Counted from the first letter of the stretch, positions 8,853-17,687 are shown. The stretch is DNA of 64,000 bases from Halomicrobium katesii DSM 19301 (GCF_000379085.1 NZ_KB905378.1:405075-469074), one strand, 5' to 3'. Numbers and translations are program-made. The notes: generated from the sequence alone by a model not told the origin.

Positions 8853-9790
8853 GCTCAGAGCAAGACATCGACGCACTACAGCGGAAGATCGCGGACGCAC
8901 GTGAACAGATCGGCACGCGAATCGTCGGACAGGAGGAGGTACTGGAGCAACTGCTCGTCTGTATCCTGGCCGACGGCAACGCCCTGCTCGAATCGAACCC
9001 CGGGCTGGGAAAGACGACGATGGTCCGGACGGTCGCGGCGGTGACCGACCTCCAGTTCTCCCGGATTCAGAACACCCCCGACCTGATGCCGTCCGACATC
9101 ACGGGGACCGAGATCATCCGCGAGACCGACAGCGGACGCGAGTTCGTCTTCGAGAAGGGGCCGGTGTTCGCCAACGTCGTGCTGGCCGACGAGATCAACC
9201 GGGCGACGCCGAAGACACAGGCCGCCCTGCTGGAAGCGATGCAGGAGAAGCAGGTGACCGCCGCGGGCGAGACCCACGAACTGCCGCGCCCGTTTTTCAT
9301 CCTCGCGACCCAGAACCCCATCGACCAGTCTGGGACCTACGCGCTCCCGGAGGCCCAGACCGACCGCTTCATGCTGAAGCTGCTGGTCGATTACCCCGAC
9401 TACGACGAGGAGCGCACGATCGTCGACATGAACACCGCCGGGGCGGAGCAGGTGCCCGTCGAGCGCTCGCTGACCCGCACGGAGATTCGAGCGGTCCAGC
9501 AGCTGGTCCGCGAGATGCCCATCGCCGACGACCTGCGCGACCGAGCGGTCCAGCTCGTCCGCCGGACCCGCGAGGCCGACGACATCGAGTTCGGGGCCAG
9601 CCCGCGAGCGAGCATGGCGCTCGTACAGACGGCGAAGGCGCGGGCGTTCCTGCACGGCCGCTCACACGTCGCGGGCGAGGACATCGAGGCACTGGCCGCT
9701 CCCGTGCTCCGCCATCGGATCGTCGTGGACTTCCGGGCCGAGCGGGAGGGGCGGACGGCGGACGACCTCGTCGCGTCGCTACTGGAATGA
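8849..9790 (+). CDS. MoxR-family AAA+ ATPase
   Basis: This 313-residue AAA+ ATPase of the MoxR group has Walker A ESNPGLGKTT, Walker B VVLADEINRATPKTQAALLEAM, and sensor/arginine-finger region LPEAQTDRFMLKLLVDYPD. Length and motif order match the family throughout. ATGA couples it to the upstream gene. MoxR proteins act as chaperones that work on VWA-domain partners through ATP-driven remodelling. Here two VWA proteins upstream and a DUF58 protein downstream are the obvious partners. It is the best-defined enzyme of this operon. Confidence 0.93.
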   Translation: MSSEQDIDALQRKIADAREQIGTRIVGQEEVLEQLLVCILADGNALLESNPGLGKTTMVRTVAAVTDLQFSRIQNTPDLMPSDITGTEIIRETDSGREFVFEKGPVFANVVLADEINRATPKTQAALLEAMQEKQVTAAGETHELPRPFFILATQNPIDQSGTYALPEAQTDRFMLKLLVDYPDYDEERTIVDMNTAGAEQVPVERSLTRTEIRAVQQLVREMPIADDLRDRAVQLVRRTREADDIEFGASPRASMALVQTAKARAFLHGRSHVAGEDIEALAAPVLRHRIVVDFRAEREGRTADDLVASLLE

Positions 9791-9849
9791 GTTCCCCGGG
9801 AATCGCAGTTCCGCGGACGGGCCGGCCACTTCGGGAGGGCGAGCCGTGA
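9787..9849 (+). CDS. 20-codon bridging ORF between moxR and DUF58 genes
   Basis: ATG 9787 overlaps the moxR TGA (ATGA). The frame reads MSSPGIAVPRTGRPLREGEP, and its own TGA at 9847 overlaps the GTG start of the DUF58 gene at 9846 (GTGA). The tiny ORF therefore bridges two genes by a double stop/start overlap. It may serve only to hand ribosomes from moxR to the next gene. The peptide has no recognisable motif. Confidence 0.35.
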   Translation: MSSPGIAVPRTGRPLREGEP

Positions 9850-10712
9850 CTATCGAACCGGACTTTCTGGACGAACTCGGGCGGTTCAGCGCCGCGCTGA
9901 ACCGCCAGACGACCTCGATTCGACAGGGCGACCAGCGGTCGCCGCGGGTCGGTGACGGCCTCACCTTCAGCGATTACCGCCGCTACTCGCCGGGAGACGA
10001 CACGCGACGGATCGACTGGAAGCTGTTCGCCCGGACCGAGGAGTACTTCATCAAGCAGTACGAGGAAGAGCGGAGCCTGACCGTCCACCTGCTCGTCGAT
10101 ACGAGCGCGTCGATGGACTACGGGGACGCGTCGAGCCACAAGTTCGAGTCCGCCGCCAAGCTCGCGCTCGGTTTCGCCTACCTCACGGCGGCGGAGAACA
10201 ACGACTTCCGCTTTTGTACGTTCCGTGACCGGGTGGACCGTATCGACACCGGCCAGTCGAACCGGGGGGAACTGCTCTCTCTTATCGACCAGTTGAACGA
10301 GTCGACCCTCGCCGGGCAAGCGGCGTTCGAGTCGTCGCTGGCGGCCTACGCCGAGCGCATCCGCTCGCGGTCGCTCGTCGTGGTGTTCAGCGACTGTTTG
10401 ACCGAGCCCGAGGAACTGGAGGCCGGCATCGCCGCACTCGCACGCAACGACGCCGACGTGCTACTGGTCCGCGTCGTCGCCCCGGAAGAACGGGACCCCG
10501 GCGTCGTCGGTGACGTGCTGTTCGCCGACCCCGAGAGCGACGAGACGCGCCGGTCGTACTTCAGCGGCTCGCTGGCCGAGAGCTACCGGTCGCGCCTCGA
10601 CGCCCACGTCAATTCGGTGTCGAACCGCGTTACGGCACTGGGTGGAGACCACGTGCTGGTCGAGACCGGCGAGGAGTACTTCGACTCGTTCGCGAGCGTG
10701 TGGCTACAGTAG
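9846..10712 (+). CDS. DUF58 protein, MoxR partner
   Basis: This 288-residue protein has the DUF58 signature: FSDYRRYSPGDDTRRIDWKLFARTEEYFIKQYEEE (residues 37-71), followed by a VWA-like strand LLVDTSASMDYGD with DxSxS. It starts at GTG 9846 in a GTGA overlap with the bridging mini-ORF. DUF58 proteins lie next to MoxR ATPases in many genomes and are thought to be part of, or loaded by, the MoxR machine. It has no membrane segment, so it is likely cytoplasmic and links the ATPase to the membrane-bound VWA proteins. It is the last gene of the operon; the next genes are on the other strand. Confidence 0.88.
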   Translation: MTIEPDFLDELGRFSAALNRQTTSIRQGDQRSPRVGDGLTFSDYRRYSPGDDTRRIDWKLFARTEEYFIKQYEEERSLTVHLLVDTSASMDYGDASSHKFESAAKLALGFAYLTAAENNDFRFCTFRDRVDRIDTGQSNRGELLSLIDQLNESTLAGQAAFESSLAAYAERIRSRSLVVVFSDCLTEPEELEAGIAALARNDADVLLVRVVAPEERDPGVVGDVLFADPESDETRRSYFSGSLAESYRSRLDAHVNSVSNRVTALGGDHVLVETGEEYFDSFASVWLQ

Positions 10713-10761
10713 CCAGATGGCGGCAGGGTCGAGACACTCGTGTGGACGCGTTCCGACGGTG

Positions 10762-11121
10762 TCAGTCGCCACGGACGAGGCGGAGCCCGCCACCGACGGC
10801 AATCCCGACGCCGCCGAGCAGCGACACGACGACCCCGATCCCGGCCCCGTCGAGTCCGGCCACGAGGGCGATCCAGTGGCCCGCGACCAGCGCCGCGACC
10901 AGGCCCCCCGCGAGTGCCACCCGGCCGGCGGTCGCCGAACCGCGCATGACGGCGACCGTCGCCAGGACGGCGAAGGCCGCGAGGACGGCGACGAAGCCGT
11001 TGGCTCCGAGGCCGACCGTCGTCCCCGCGGCGGTGACCTCCCACGGGAGGAGCGCCCCGACGACGACGGCGGCGACACCGAGGACGGTCAGTGCTTCGGG
11101 TGCGGGGAACTCGTCGCTCAC
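10762..11121 (-). CDS. small membrane protein after cruF
   Basis: The start is GTG 11121 (GTGA overlap with the cruF stop), giving 119 residues. A longer frame open to 11826 runs through cruF and is rejected as the start region. The product begins MSDEFPAPEAL and has about four membrane helices made of Ala, Val, Gly and Leu (VLGVAAVVVGALLPW, GFVAVLAAFAVLATVAVM and so on). No family is recognised. Translational coupling to cruF suggests a role near carotenoid synthesis or simply shared expression. Confidence 0.65.
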   Translation of the reverse strand: MSDEFPAPEALTVLGVAAVVVGALLPWEVTAAGTTVGLGANGFVAVLAAFAVLATVAVMRGSATAGRVALAGGLVAALVAGHWIALVAGLDGAGIGVVVSLLGGVGIAVGGGLRLVRGD

Positions 11122-11969
11122 GATCCCATCCACCTCGGTCGGGTCGGCACGTCGAAGCGGTCGGTCACGACCAGCCCCAGTCCCAGCACGGCGGCGATCC
11201 CCACCGGGAGCCAGTTGCCGAAGACGGCGTTGATGGCCCCCCAGAGGATGACGAAGCTCACCATGTCGTCGAGCATGAACGCGCAGGACCGCAGTCGCTC
11301 GCCGAGCGTCTGCCAGTCGAACCCCCAGTCGAGCAGCAGGACCGCCACGGTGGCCGAGAGGATCCACCCCTCGTAGTTCGAGCGGGGCACACCGTAGTAG
11401 CTCCCGCCGCCGTACTCCCAGAAGCCGAGCGCGACCGCGCCGGGGTCGAGCACCAGATCGATCGCCAGCACGGTCGCGATCACGGCCGGCAGGCGGAGCC
11501 ACGGGTTCGTCGCCTGCTCCCCGAGCAACAGCGTACACAGCAGGTAGCTGTTGACCACCAGCGGGACGAAGAAGATCGGCAGTCCCAGCGGCACCTCGCC
11601 GGCCAGCATGGGCCCCAGCGAGACGCCGTAGGCGAACTCGCCGTAGGGCCAGCCGGTCGCGATACCGACGAACTCGATCGCGTAGGCGTAGGCCGTCAGC
11701 AGCGCCAGCGCGACGCCCGCCCTGCGGTCGACGAGGGGCGCGAGTCCCGCCCCCAGCGGGAGCCGCATGACGAGCGTCCCCAGCAGGATCAACAGGGGGT
11801 GAAAGGCGAGCGCGTCGGGCAGCCACGGCGGCTGCAAGGCGCTGGCGGTCAGCAGGACCGCGCCGGTCACCGGGAAGACGACGGCGATGGTGAAGCGGTT
11901 CTCCAGCACCAGCTCGTCGAGGCGATCAAGCGCCCGCTCGCGGGTCGGCGTCGCCAGCAGGTCATCCAT
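11118..11969 (-). CDS. cruF: bisanhydrobacterioruberin hydratase (C50 carotenoid 2'',3''-hydratase)
   Basis: This 283-residue polytopic membrane protein has about seven helices and matches the CruF type in length and in motifs such as YAIEFVGIATGWPYGEFAY and LDPGAVALGFWEYGGGSYYGVPRSNYEGW. In haloarchaea CruF adds water to the C5 end groups of bisanhydrobacterioruberin, giving bacterioruberin, the red C50 membrane carotenoid. It overlaps the upstream UbiA-type elongase gene by 8 bases, and the desaturase gene lies before that: crtD, lyeJ/lbtA, cruF. The whole block reads on the minus strand. Confidence 0.9.
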   Translation of the reverse strand: MDDLLATPTRERALDRLDELVLENRFTIAVVFPVTGAVLLTASALQPPWLPDALAFHPLLILLGTLVMRLPLGAGLAPLVDRRAGVALALLTAYAYAIEFVGIATGWPYGEFAYGVSLGPMLAGEVPLGLPIFFVPLVVNSYLLCTLLLGEQATNPWLRLPAVIATVLAIDLVLDPGAVALGFWEYGGGSYYGVPRSNYEGWILSATVAVLLLDWGFDWQTLGERLRSCAFMLDDMVSFVILWGAINAVFGNWLPVGIAAVLGLGLVVTDRFDVPTRPRWMGS

Positions 11970-12852
11970 GCAGCATCACCCACAGGCCGACGAGCGTGAA
12001 CGACATGCCCACCAGCGTGTTGATCGCGGGATACCACCAGTAGGCTCGGTGGACGTCCACGCCGGCCAGCGTGATCCCGAAGATCAAGACTGGGTAGAGT
12101 CCGAGCAATGCACCGAAGACCGGGTGGACGAGGCCGAACGTGGCCGCTGCGGCGGCCCAGCAGGTACCGCAGTAGTAGTAGGTTCGGCGCTCGCCGAGCC
12201 ACGTCGCGGTCGTCCGGATCCCGGCCTCTCGGTCGGGTTCGATGTCGGGGATCGCAGAGAACGTGTGCATCCCCATCGACCAGAGCCACGCACCGACGAC
12301 CGCGAGCGTCGGCGGCAGCGCGCCCTCGATAGTGGCGTAGGCGATCACCGCCGGCAGGACGTACAGCCCGTTCGACAGCGAGTCCAGCAGCGGCGTCGTC
12401 TTGAAGCGTGCCGGCGGGGCGCTGTACTCGACCGAGAGGACGGCCCACGCGGCCAAGACGAGCAGCGCGACGGTCGGCAGGAAGGGGACGAACGCCAGCG
12501 CGGCGAGGCCCGACAGCGCGATGGTCCCGAGGACGACCGGGTCGCGCTGGAACCGCACTTCTTTGCCCTCCTCCTCGTCTTTCTTCGGATTGTACTCGTC
12601 GACGTCGGCGTCGAAGGCGTCGTTGACGCCGTAGAGGAAGACGTTCGCGGGGACCAGAAAGTACGCGAACAGCGCGACGGCGATCGGCGCGAACAGCTGG
12701 GCCGAGGAGTCGGCGGCGTAGGTCACGCCGATGATGACCGGCCCCGCGAGGTAGAGCCAGAAGCGGGGCCGCGAGAGCCACAGGAGATATCCCAGGCGCG
12801 ACTCCTCGGAGGGGAGCAGGGTCGCCAGCCGGTCGCTGAGAGCGGCGCTCAT
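11962..12852 (-). CDS. lyeJ: lycopene elongase/hydratase, UbiA-type prenyltransferase
   Basis: This 296-residue UbiA-superfamily membrane prenyltransferase has the two Asp-rich motifs in order: VNDAFDADVDEYNPKKDE and PDIEPDREAGIRTTATWLG, both needed for Mg-diphosphate binding. In haloarchaea this enzyme (LyeJ, also LbtA) adds a C5 dimethylallyl unit to each end of lycopene and hydrates it, making the C50 skeleton of bacterioruberin. About nine membrane helices fit the fold. It lies between crtD and cruF, with 25 nt to crtD and overlap with cruF. The name lbtA is equally valid. Confidence 0.92.
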   Translation of the reverse strand: MSAALSDRLATLLPSEESRLGYLLWLSRPRFWLYLAGPVIIGVTYAADSSAQLFAPIAVALFAYFLVPANVFLYGVNDAFDADVDEYNPKKDEEEGKEVRFQRDPVVLGTIALSGLAALAFVPFLPTVALLVLAAWAVLSVEYSAPPARFKTTPLLDSLSNGLYVLPAVIAYATIEGALPPTLAVVGAWLWSMGMHTFSAIPDIEPDREAGIRTTATWLGERRTYYYCGTCWAAAAATFGLVHPVFGALLGLYPVLIFGITLAGVDVHRAYWWYPAINTLVGMSFTLVGLWVMLHG

Positions 12853-12877
12853 GGTGGAGTGGTGTCGGGGCGGGGTC

Positions 12878-14380
12878 TTAGCGCTGGTCCTCGATCAGTT
12901 CCGTGGCCGTGTGTTCGCCGCTGATCAGACACATCGGGACGCCGACGCCGGGCCGGGTGAAAGAGCCGGTGAAGTACAGCCCGTCGACGGCCGACGAACG
13001 GATCGGCGGGCGCAACAGCGAGGTCTGACGCAGCGTGTGTGCGAGTCCGAGTGCCGTCCCCTCGGTCGCGTTGTACCGGTCGGCGAAGTCAGAGACGGCA
13101 AAGCCCTCCTCGAAGACGATCCGGTCCCGGAGGTCGACGCCGGTGTTCTCGGCGATGTCGTCGAGGATCTGCTCGCGGTACTCGGCCCGGATCTCGTCGC
13201 CGTCGTGGAGGTCCGGCGCGATCGGGACCAGCACGAAGAGGTTCGAGTGGCCCTCGGGCGCGACGGTGTCGTCGGTCTTCGAGGGGACGCACAGGTAGTA
13301 GGCGGGATCGTCGGGCCAGCGCGGGCGGTCGAAGATCGCGTCGAAGTGGTCCGACCAGTCCGTCGGGAACACGAGCGTGTGGTGTTCGAGCGGTTCCACG
13401 TCGCCCTCGACGCCGAGGTACATGAGATACGCGGAGGGTGCAAGCGTCCGGTCGTCCCAGTAGTCGTCGTCGTACTGGCTCTCGTGGTCGGGCAGGAGGT
13501 CGCGCTCGGCGTGGCCGTAGTCGGCGTTGACGACGGTCTCGTCGGGCCGGTACACGTCGCCGTCGACCGTCTCGACGTGGAAGCTGTCGCGTCGCTTCGT
13601 GATCTCGTCGACCTCGCTGTCGGTGACGTACTCGACGCCGAGTTCGCGGCCCAGCTCGACGAACGCGTCGATCACGACACCGATCCCGCCCTCGCCGTCG
13701 TCGCCGACAGGGTAGTAGACGCCGAGGTTGAAGTCGACGTGGCTCATGATGTTGTACAGCGCCGGGGTGTTCTCCGGCGAGCCGCCGAGGAAGACCAGCG
13801 TGTACTGGACGATCTGTTGGAGCTTCGGGTGCTCGAAGTACTCTTCGACGTGACCCTGCATCGAGCCGACCAGGGAAAGCCCGATCGGCGCGGCCCGCAT
13901 CACGCTGGGATCGATCCAGTCCCGGAGGCGGGGACGGTCCGTGTAGACGAAGTCCTCCATCGCCGTCTCGTAGTGGTGCTTGCTGGTCGCGAGGTAGTCG
14001 TCGAAAGCCTCGCTGGCACCGGGCTCGTAGGACTCGAACGTCGACCGCATCGCGTCGAGATCGCCCGAGATGTCGAGCCGGTCGCCGTCCTTGAAGAAGA
14101 TCCGGTAGTGTGGATCGAGCCGTTCGAGATCGTAGTAGTCGCCGGGCTCGCGGTCGAAGTGAGCGAAGAAGCGCTCGAACACGTCGGGCATCAGGTACCA
14201 CGACGGCCCCATGTCGAACCGGAAGCCCTCGGCCTCCAGTCGGCTGGCACGCCCGCCCAGCTGCTCGTTTTTTTCGAGCAGGGTCACGTCGGCACCGGCG
14301 TCGGCGAGGAAACAGGCGGCAGAGAGCCCGCCGACGCCGCCACCGACCACGACGATCTCCTCATCAGACAGATCACTCAT
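12878..14380 (-). CDS. crtD: carotenoid 3,4-desaturase, CrtI family
   Basis: This 500-residue FAD enzyme of the CrtI/phytoene-desaturase family has the N-terminal dinucleotide fold VVVGGGVGGLSAACFLADAGADVTLLEKNEQLGGRAS and the C-terminal FAD motif LYFTGSFTRPGVGVPMCLISGEHTA. The neighbours identify it as the desaturase that makes the 3,4 double bonds of the C50 carotenoid after elongation. Start ATG 14380 is preferred over an upstream in-frame start at 14422: a TATA-like ATTTAAC (minus strand, 14406-14412) lies about 29 nt upstream, fitting a leaderless mRNA. It heads the crtD-lyeJ-cruF operon. Confidence 0.9.
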   Translation of the reverse strand: MSDLSDEEIVVVGGGVGGLSAACFLADAGADVTLLEKNEQLGGRASRLEAEGFRFDMGPSWYLMPDVFERFFAHFDREPGDYYDLERLDPHYRIFFKDGDRLDISGDLDAMRSTFESYEPGASEAFDDYLATSKHHYETAMEDFVYTDRPRLRDWIDPSVMRAAPIGLSLVGSMQGHVEEYFEHPKLQQIVQYTLVFLGGSPENTPALYNIMSHVDFNLGVYYPVGDDGEGGIGVVIDAFVELGRELGVEYVTDSEVDEITKRRDSFHVETVDGDVYRPDETVVNADYGHAERDLLPDHESQYDDDYWDDRTLAPSAYLMYLGVEGDVEPLEHHTLVFPTDWSDHFDAIFDRPRWPDDPAYYLCVPSKTDDTVAPEGHSNLFVLVPIAPDLHDGDEIRAEYREQILDDIAENTGVDLRDRIVFEEGFAVSDFADRYNATEGTALGLAHTLRQTSLLRPPIRSSAVDGLYFTGSFTRPGVGVPMCLISGEHTATELIEDQR

Positions 14381-14405
14381 TACACGAACGAAAGACGGCG
14401 TCGGT

Positions 14406-14412
14406 GTTAAAT
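14406..14412 (-). promoter_or_regulatory. TATA-like box of the carotenoid operon
   Basis: Read on the minus strand, the motif is ATTTAAC. Its centre is about 29 nt before ATG 14380, the right distance for a leaderless haloarchaeal transcript. Confidence 0.5.
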
Positions 14413-14478
14413 TGCGGCCCAAACCTGTAGGGGCCTGGTCGGCGAACCGGGACCGCCGGTCGACCGGTGACCGACGGA

Positions 14479-14486
14479 GTTATTAA
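14479..14486 (+). promoter_or_regulatory. TATA-like box of the ZIP gene
   Basis: GTTATTAA is centred 26 nt before GTG 14509. This spacing supports that start over the more upstream in-frame GTG at 14467. Confidence 0.5.
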
Positions 14487-14508
14487 CGGAGATATTTGTG
14501 TTACCAAC

Positions 14509-15378
14509 GTGGCTGCAAACGAAGTATCAAGGTTCACAACGATCCGGGATCGATTCTCGATTCCCGGGATCGCGGGCGTCGTCGCGCTGGCAGTGCTCTC
14601 GCCGCTGGCGGTCGCGCTGAACGCGGAGAAGGTCCTGGTCATCGGGTGGGTCGCGTTCGTGGCGATGGCCGTCGGCGCGTGGTTCGGCGGCCGAAGTGAG
14701 ACCACCAGCGCCTACCGGCTCGTCTGGGGGTACGGACTGGCCAGCGGTGCGATGGTCACGAGCGCGGCGATGTTCCTGCTCCCACAGGCGATGGGGCTGG
14801 GACAGGGTGCCGGCTCCGCACGGCTGGGCGGGATCGGCGTCGCCGCCGGCATCGCCGTCGGCTACAGCTCGCACACGATCAGTCACCGGCTGACCCACGT
14901 CGAGACCTCCTTCGACGTGACCACGCTGGAGATCACGGCCCACGCGCTGTCGGCCGGCCTGATCATCGGCCTCGTCTACGCCTCGATGCCCGATCCGGGC
15001 TACCTGCTCGGGCTCGCGATCGTCTCGCACAAAGGCCCCGCCGGCTACGCCGCCGCCCGGCGACTCGCCCGCGCCGGCAAGTCGACGACTGCGCTGTTGC
15101 TCCCTGCGGCGGGCGTCGGACTGACGGCGATCCCCATGGCGTTGCTGTCCGTTCCCGACGCACCGGCGGTCAAGGCGATCGTCTTCGGCTTCGCCGCCGG
15201 GATCTTCCTCCACATCGCGATGGACTTCCTCCCGAAGTGCGAGGCCGGCAGCGAGATCGACGAGGTCGTCCAGCTACAGGAAGGCGCACACCACCTGCTG
15301 GACGAACTCCGGACCCACGCCGTCGCCTCGACGATCGTCGGCGTCGTCGCGGTCGTGGCCGCGTGGGGACTGGTCTAA
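14509..15378 (+). CDS. ZIP-family metal transporter
   Basis: This 289-residue membrane protein has eight or so helices and the ZIP metal-site motifs: HALSAGLIIGLVYAS in the helix-4 position and HKGPAGYAAARRLA in the helix-5 position, each with the conserved His and Gly. ZIP proteins move Zn, Fe or Mn into the cytoplasm down their gradient. A late HIAMDFLPKCEAGSE adds another possible metal site. The gene stands alone between the carotenoid block and the convergent YkgJ gene. GTG 14509 is chosen as start from the promoter spacing. The metal cannot be told from the sequence. Confidence 0.8.
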   Translation: MAANEVSRFTTIRDRFSIPGIAGVVALAVLSPLAVALNAEKVLVIGWVAFVAMAVGAWFGGRSETTSAYRLVWGYGLASGAMVTSAAMFLLPQAMGLGQGAGSARLGGIGVAAGIAVGYSSHTISHRLTHVETSFDVTTLEITAHALSAGLIIGLVYASMPDPGYLLGLAIVSHKGPAGYAAARRLARAGKSTTALLLPAAGVGLTAIPMALLSVPDAPAVKAIVFGFAAGIFLHIAMDFLPKCEAGSEIDEVVQLQEGAHHLLDELRTHAVASTIVGVVAVVAAWGLV

Positions 15379-15461
15379 CCGTCGCCCGCCGATTCACCGT
15401 TGCGACGATCACTGCGACAGTCACAGAGACCGCGCCACTGTCGTCGCCGGGAAGCGCACGT

Positions 15462-15995
15462 TCACAGCTCTCGGTAGGTCTCGGGGTCGTCCAGCTCCCA
15501 GAGCAACTCGGGTAAGAATCCGTCGAGGTGCTCGATCACGAGGCGCTCGGAGACGTTCAGCCCCTCGCAGTGCTCGTGGGCGGTGTCGCGGATCGAGACG
15601 TGCATGTCCCCGCCCTCGCGAGCGGTCGCGTCGCCCTCCTCGACGGTGACGTGGAGCGGGAACACCGAGCAGCGGGCGGGCTTCCAGTCGTGTTCGTCGT
15701 GCAGCGCACAGAGGCCGTCCTCGCGCAGGAAAAAGCAGGCCTGGCCCGCCTCGTCGACGTGCTCCTCGCGGTCTTTCTGTTCCTGGCGGACGAAGTCCTG
15801 CCCGCGAAACTGGGTCGTCGACTCGTTGAGGTTCTCTCTGGCGGCCAGCTCCATGAGGTCCTTCTCGTACAGGAGGACGCCGTGGTGACAGCACCACGTA
15901 CACTCCTCGACGCACTCGAAGGTCAGCGCGGGGTCGAAGTCGATCACGGCCTCCTTGCCGGGGTAGACTTCGACTGTCGTGGGCTGGGTCGACAC
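15462..15995 (-). CDS. YkgJ-family cysteine-cluster protein
   Basis: This protein of about 177 residues has the YkgJ (zinc/iron-chelating) signature: FECVEECTWCCHHGVLL near the N-terminus, then ACFFLREDGLCALHDEHDWKPARCSVFPL, giving the spaced cysteines of a probable Fe-S or Zn site. GTG 15995 (MSTQPTTVEVYPGKEA) is preferred; an in-frame start at 16022 would add nine residues, including a likely noncoding Gly/Pro stretch. Family members are of unknown reaction, and some act in protein-residue modification. It lies downstream of the histidine kinase gene with a 40-nt gap. Confidence 0.75.
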   Translation of the reverse strand: MSTQPTTVEVYPGKEAVIDFDPALTFECVEECTWCCHHGVLLYEKDLMELAARENLNESTTQFRGQDFVRQEQKDREEHVDEAGQACFFLREDGLCALHDEHDWKPARCSVFPLHVTVEEGDATAREGGDMHVSIRDTAHEHCEGLNVSERLVIEHLDGFLPELLWELDDPETYREL

Positions 15996-16034
15996 TGCCG
16001 GCCCTTGGCGGCCGGCGAGCAAAAGGGCGACGGC

Positions 16035-17687
16035 TCAGGACGACGGGGACACGTCCTCGCGGACGCGCGCCCCGGACACGACGATCTGCGACCCCTCGCC
16101 CGTCCGCTCCAGGGCCACCTCCCAGCCCTGGACTCGCACCAGCGTTCGCACTTTCGGTAGCGCGAGCCCGGTCTTCGTGTCGGTCAACCCACCGGAGTAC
16201 TCGAACAGCTCGTCGTCGGCCAGTTCCTCGGGCGGAACCCAGTCCGTCTCGACGACGAACCCGTCCGGTCGGATCGCGACGCGTCCGTCCGTGCCGCCGT
16301 TGTGCGAGAGGAACCGGAAGATGCTGACGAACAGTTCGTGGAGCCGCGTGCGATCGGCCTCGATAGTCGTCGCTGGCGGAACGTCGACAGCGACCCCGTC
16401 CGGCTGGGCCGCGTCGCGAGCGTCGGCGACGACTTCGTCGAGACGAATCAGCGCCAGTTCGTCGACGGTCCGGCCGTGGCGAGCCAGCGTCGACAGTCCG
16501 TCGACGACGGTCTCCATCTCGCGGGCGCGCCGCGAGACCGTCGACAGCGTCTCGCGAGCCTGCCCGACGTTGCCCGCTTCCAGTGCCGTACCCGCCGCCG
16601 AGACCTGGCCGCCGACGACCTGCAGGGAGTTGAGCAGTTCGTGTCTGATGCCTGCAGAGAAGTCCTCCAGCTGTTCGTTGTGGCGTTCGAGCTCCTGGCG
16701 CTGGCGCTCCAGTCTGGTCACGTCGACGAACACGAGCATCCGACAGATGTTCGACTGGACGCTGGTCAGCGGACTCGCGTTGACCAGAAAGTACCGCGTC
16801 TCGTCGCCCTCGACGGCGACGATCTCCTGGCCCGAGAGCTCCTGACCGACCGGGAGTGCGGCCGTGACCGACCGGCCTCGCGTCCCCGACAGCGTCGGGA
16901 AGAGCCGGGCCGCGGCGTCGTTGTACTCCCTGATCCGATCGTCCTCGTCGAGGAAGACGACCGGCTCGGGGATGTCGCCGGTCAACTGGATCGCGAGGAA
17001 CCGGTCGCGAGCGAAGAACAGCACGCCGACGGCGAAGGCCGCGACCCCCAGCGGCGCGTAGATGATGTCGATCAGCGCCGTCGACTCGAAGGCCACCAGG
17101 TCCAGCGCGATCGGCAGCACCGTCAGCGCGGTCAGCCCGCCCAGCGACCGCGTGTCGTACCCCGCGTTGGCGAAGGCCTCGAACAGCATGAACAGGCCGA
17201 CGGCCGCGAGGACGTACGCCAGCCCGGTCGCCAGCCAGTGGACCGTCCCGTGCTGGATCGCGAGGTGCGTGAACGGCTCCTGCACCATCTGGGCCGTGAA
17301 GTATCGCTCGTGGATGGGATTGGTGAGTTTGATCCCCACGACCAGGGCGTACAGCCCGAGGCCGACGAGTTGCATCGAGCGGGCCTCGTGGTAGGTCCGG
17401 TCGGTGTAGGCCGAGCAGAAGTACAGCCAGGCGAAGACCGTCCCGAAGCCGACGACGAGCCCGGCGGTGTACCACGCCACCTTCAGCGCCGTCGTGGGAC
17501 TGTAGATGATGCCCAGATACGTCAGCGCCCACAGTCCCGAGGTGAGCAACAGTCCGATCAGTCCGTACCGGGTGTCTCGGTCGTCGACGGTCCGCGCTCT
17601 GGCGAGACTCCCGAGACAGGCGAGTGCAGCGACCAGGAAGAAAACGCCGTACACGGCCTTCAGTGAGAACCCAAGTAGAGCCGACAT
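16035..17687 (-). CDS. 7TM histidine-kinase-like sensor with degenerate ATPase
   Basis: This 550-residue protein has an N-terminal region of seven membrane helices (1-235), as in the 7TM histidine kinases of haloarchaea, then a PAS-like sensor (VVFLDEDDRIREYNDAAARLF, about 245-335), a coiled linker and a HisKA helix with the phosphoacceptor in GIRHELLNSLQVV. The ATPase part is odd: the N box reads FVSIFRFLSHNGG (the Mg-binding Asn is replaced), the G1 region reads ETDWVPPEELA instead of DDGPGIP, and the G2 region reads KTGLALPKV. It may be a phosphatase or signalling platform rather than an active kinase. No response regulator is adjacent. Confidence 0.8.
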   Translation of the reverse strand: MSALLGFSLKAVYGVFFLVAALACLGSLARARTVDDRDTRYGLIGLLLTSGLWALTYLGIIYSPTTALKVAWYTAGLVVGFGTVFAWLYFCSAYTDRTYHEARSMQLVGLGLYALVVGIKLTNPIHERYFTAQMVQEPFTHLAIQHGTVHWLATGLAYVLAAVGLFMLFEAFANAGYDTRSLGGLTALTVLPIALDLVAFESTALIDIIYAPLGVAAFAVGVLFFARDRFLAIQLTGDIPEPVVFLDEDDRIREYNDAAARLFPTLSGTRGRSVTAALPVGQELSGQEIVAVEGDETRYFLVNASPLTSVQSNICRMLVFVDVTRLERQRQELERHNEQLEDFSAGIRHELLNSLQVVGGQVSAAGTALEAGNVGQARETLSTVSRRAREMETVVDGLSTLARHGRTVDELALIRLDEVVADARDAAQPDGVAVDVPPATTIEADRTRLHELFVSIFRFLSHNGGTDGRVAIRPDGFVVETDWVPPEELADDELFEYSGGLTDTKTGLALPKVRTLVRVQGWEVALERTGEGSQIVVSGARVREDVSPSS

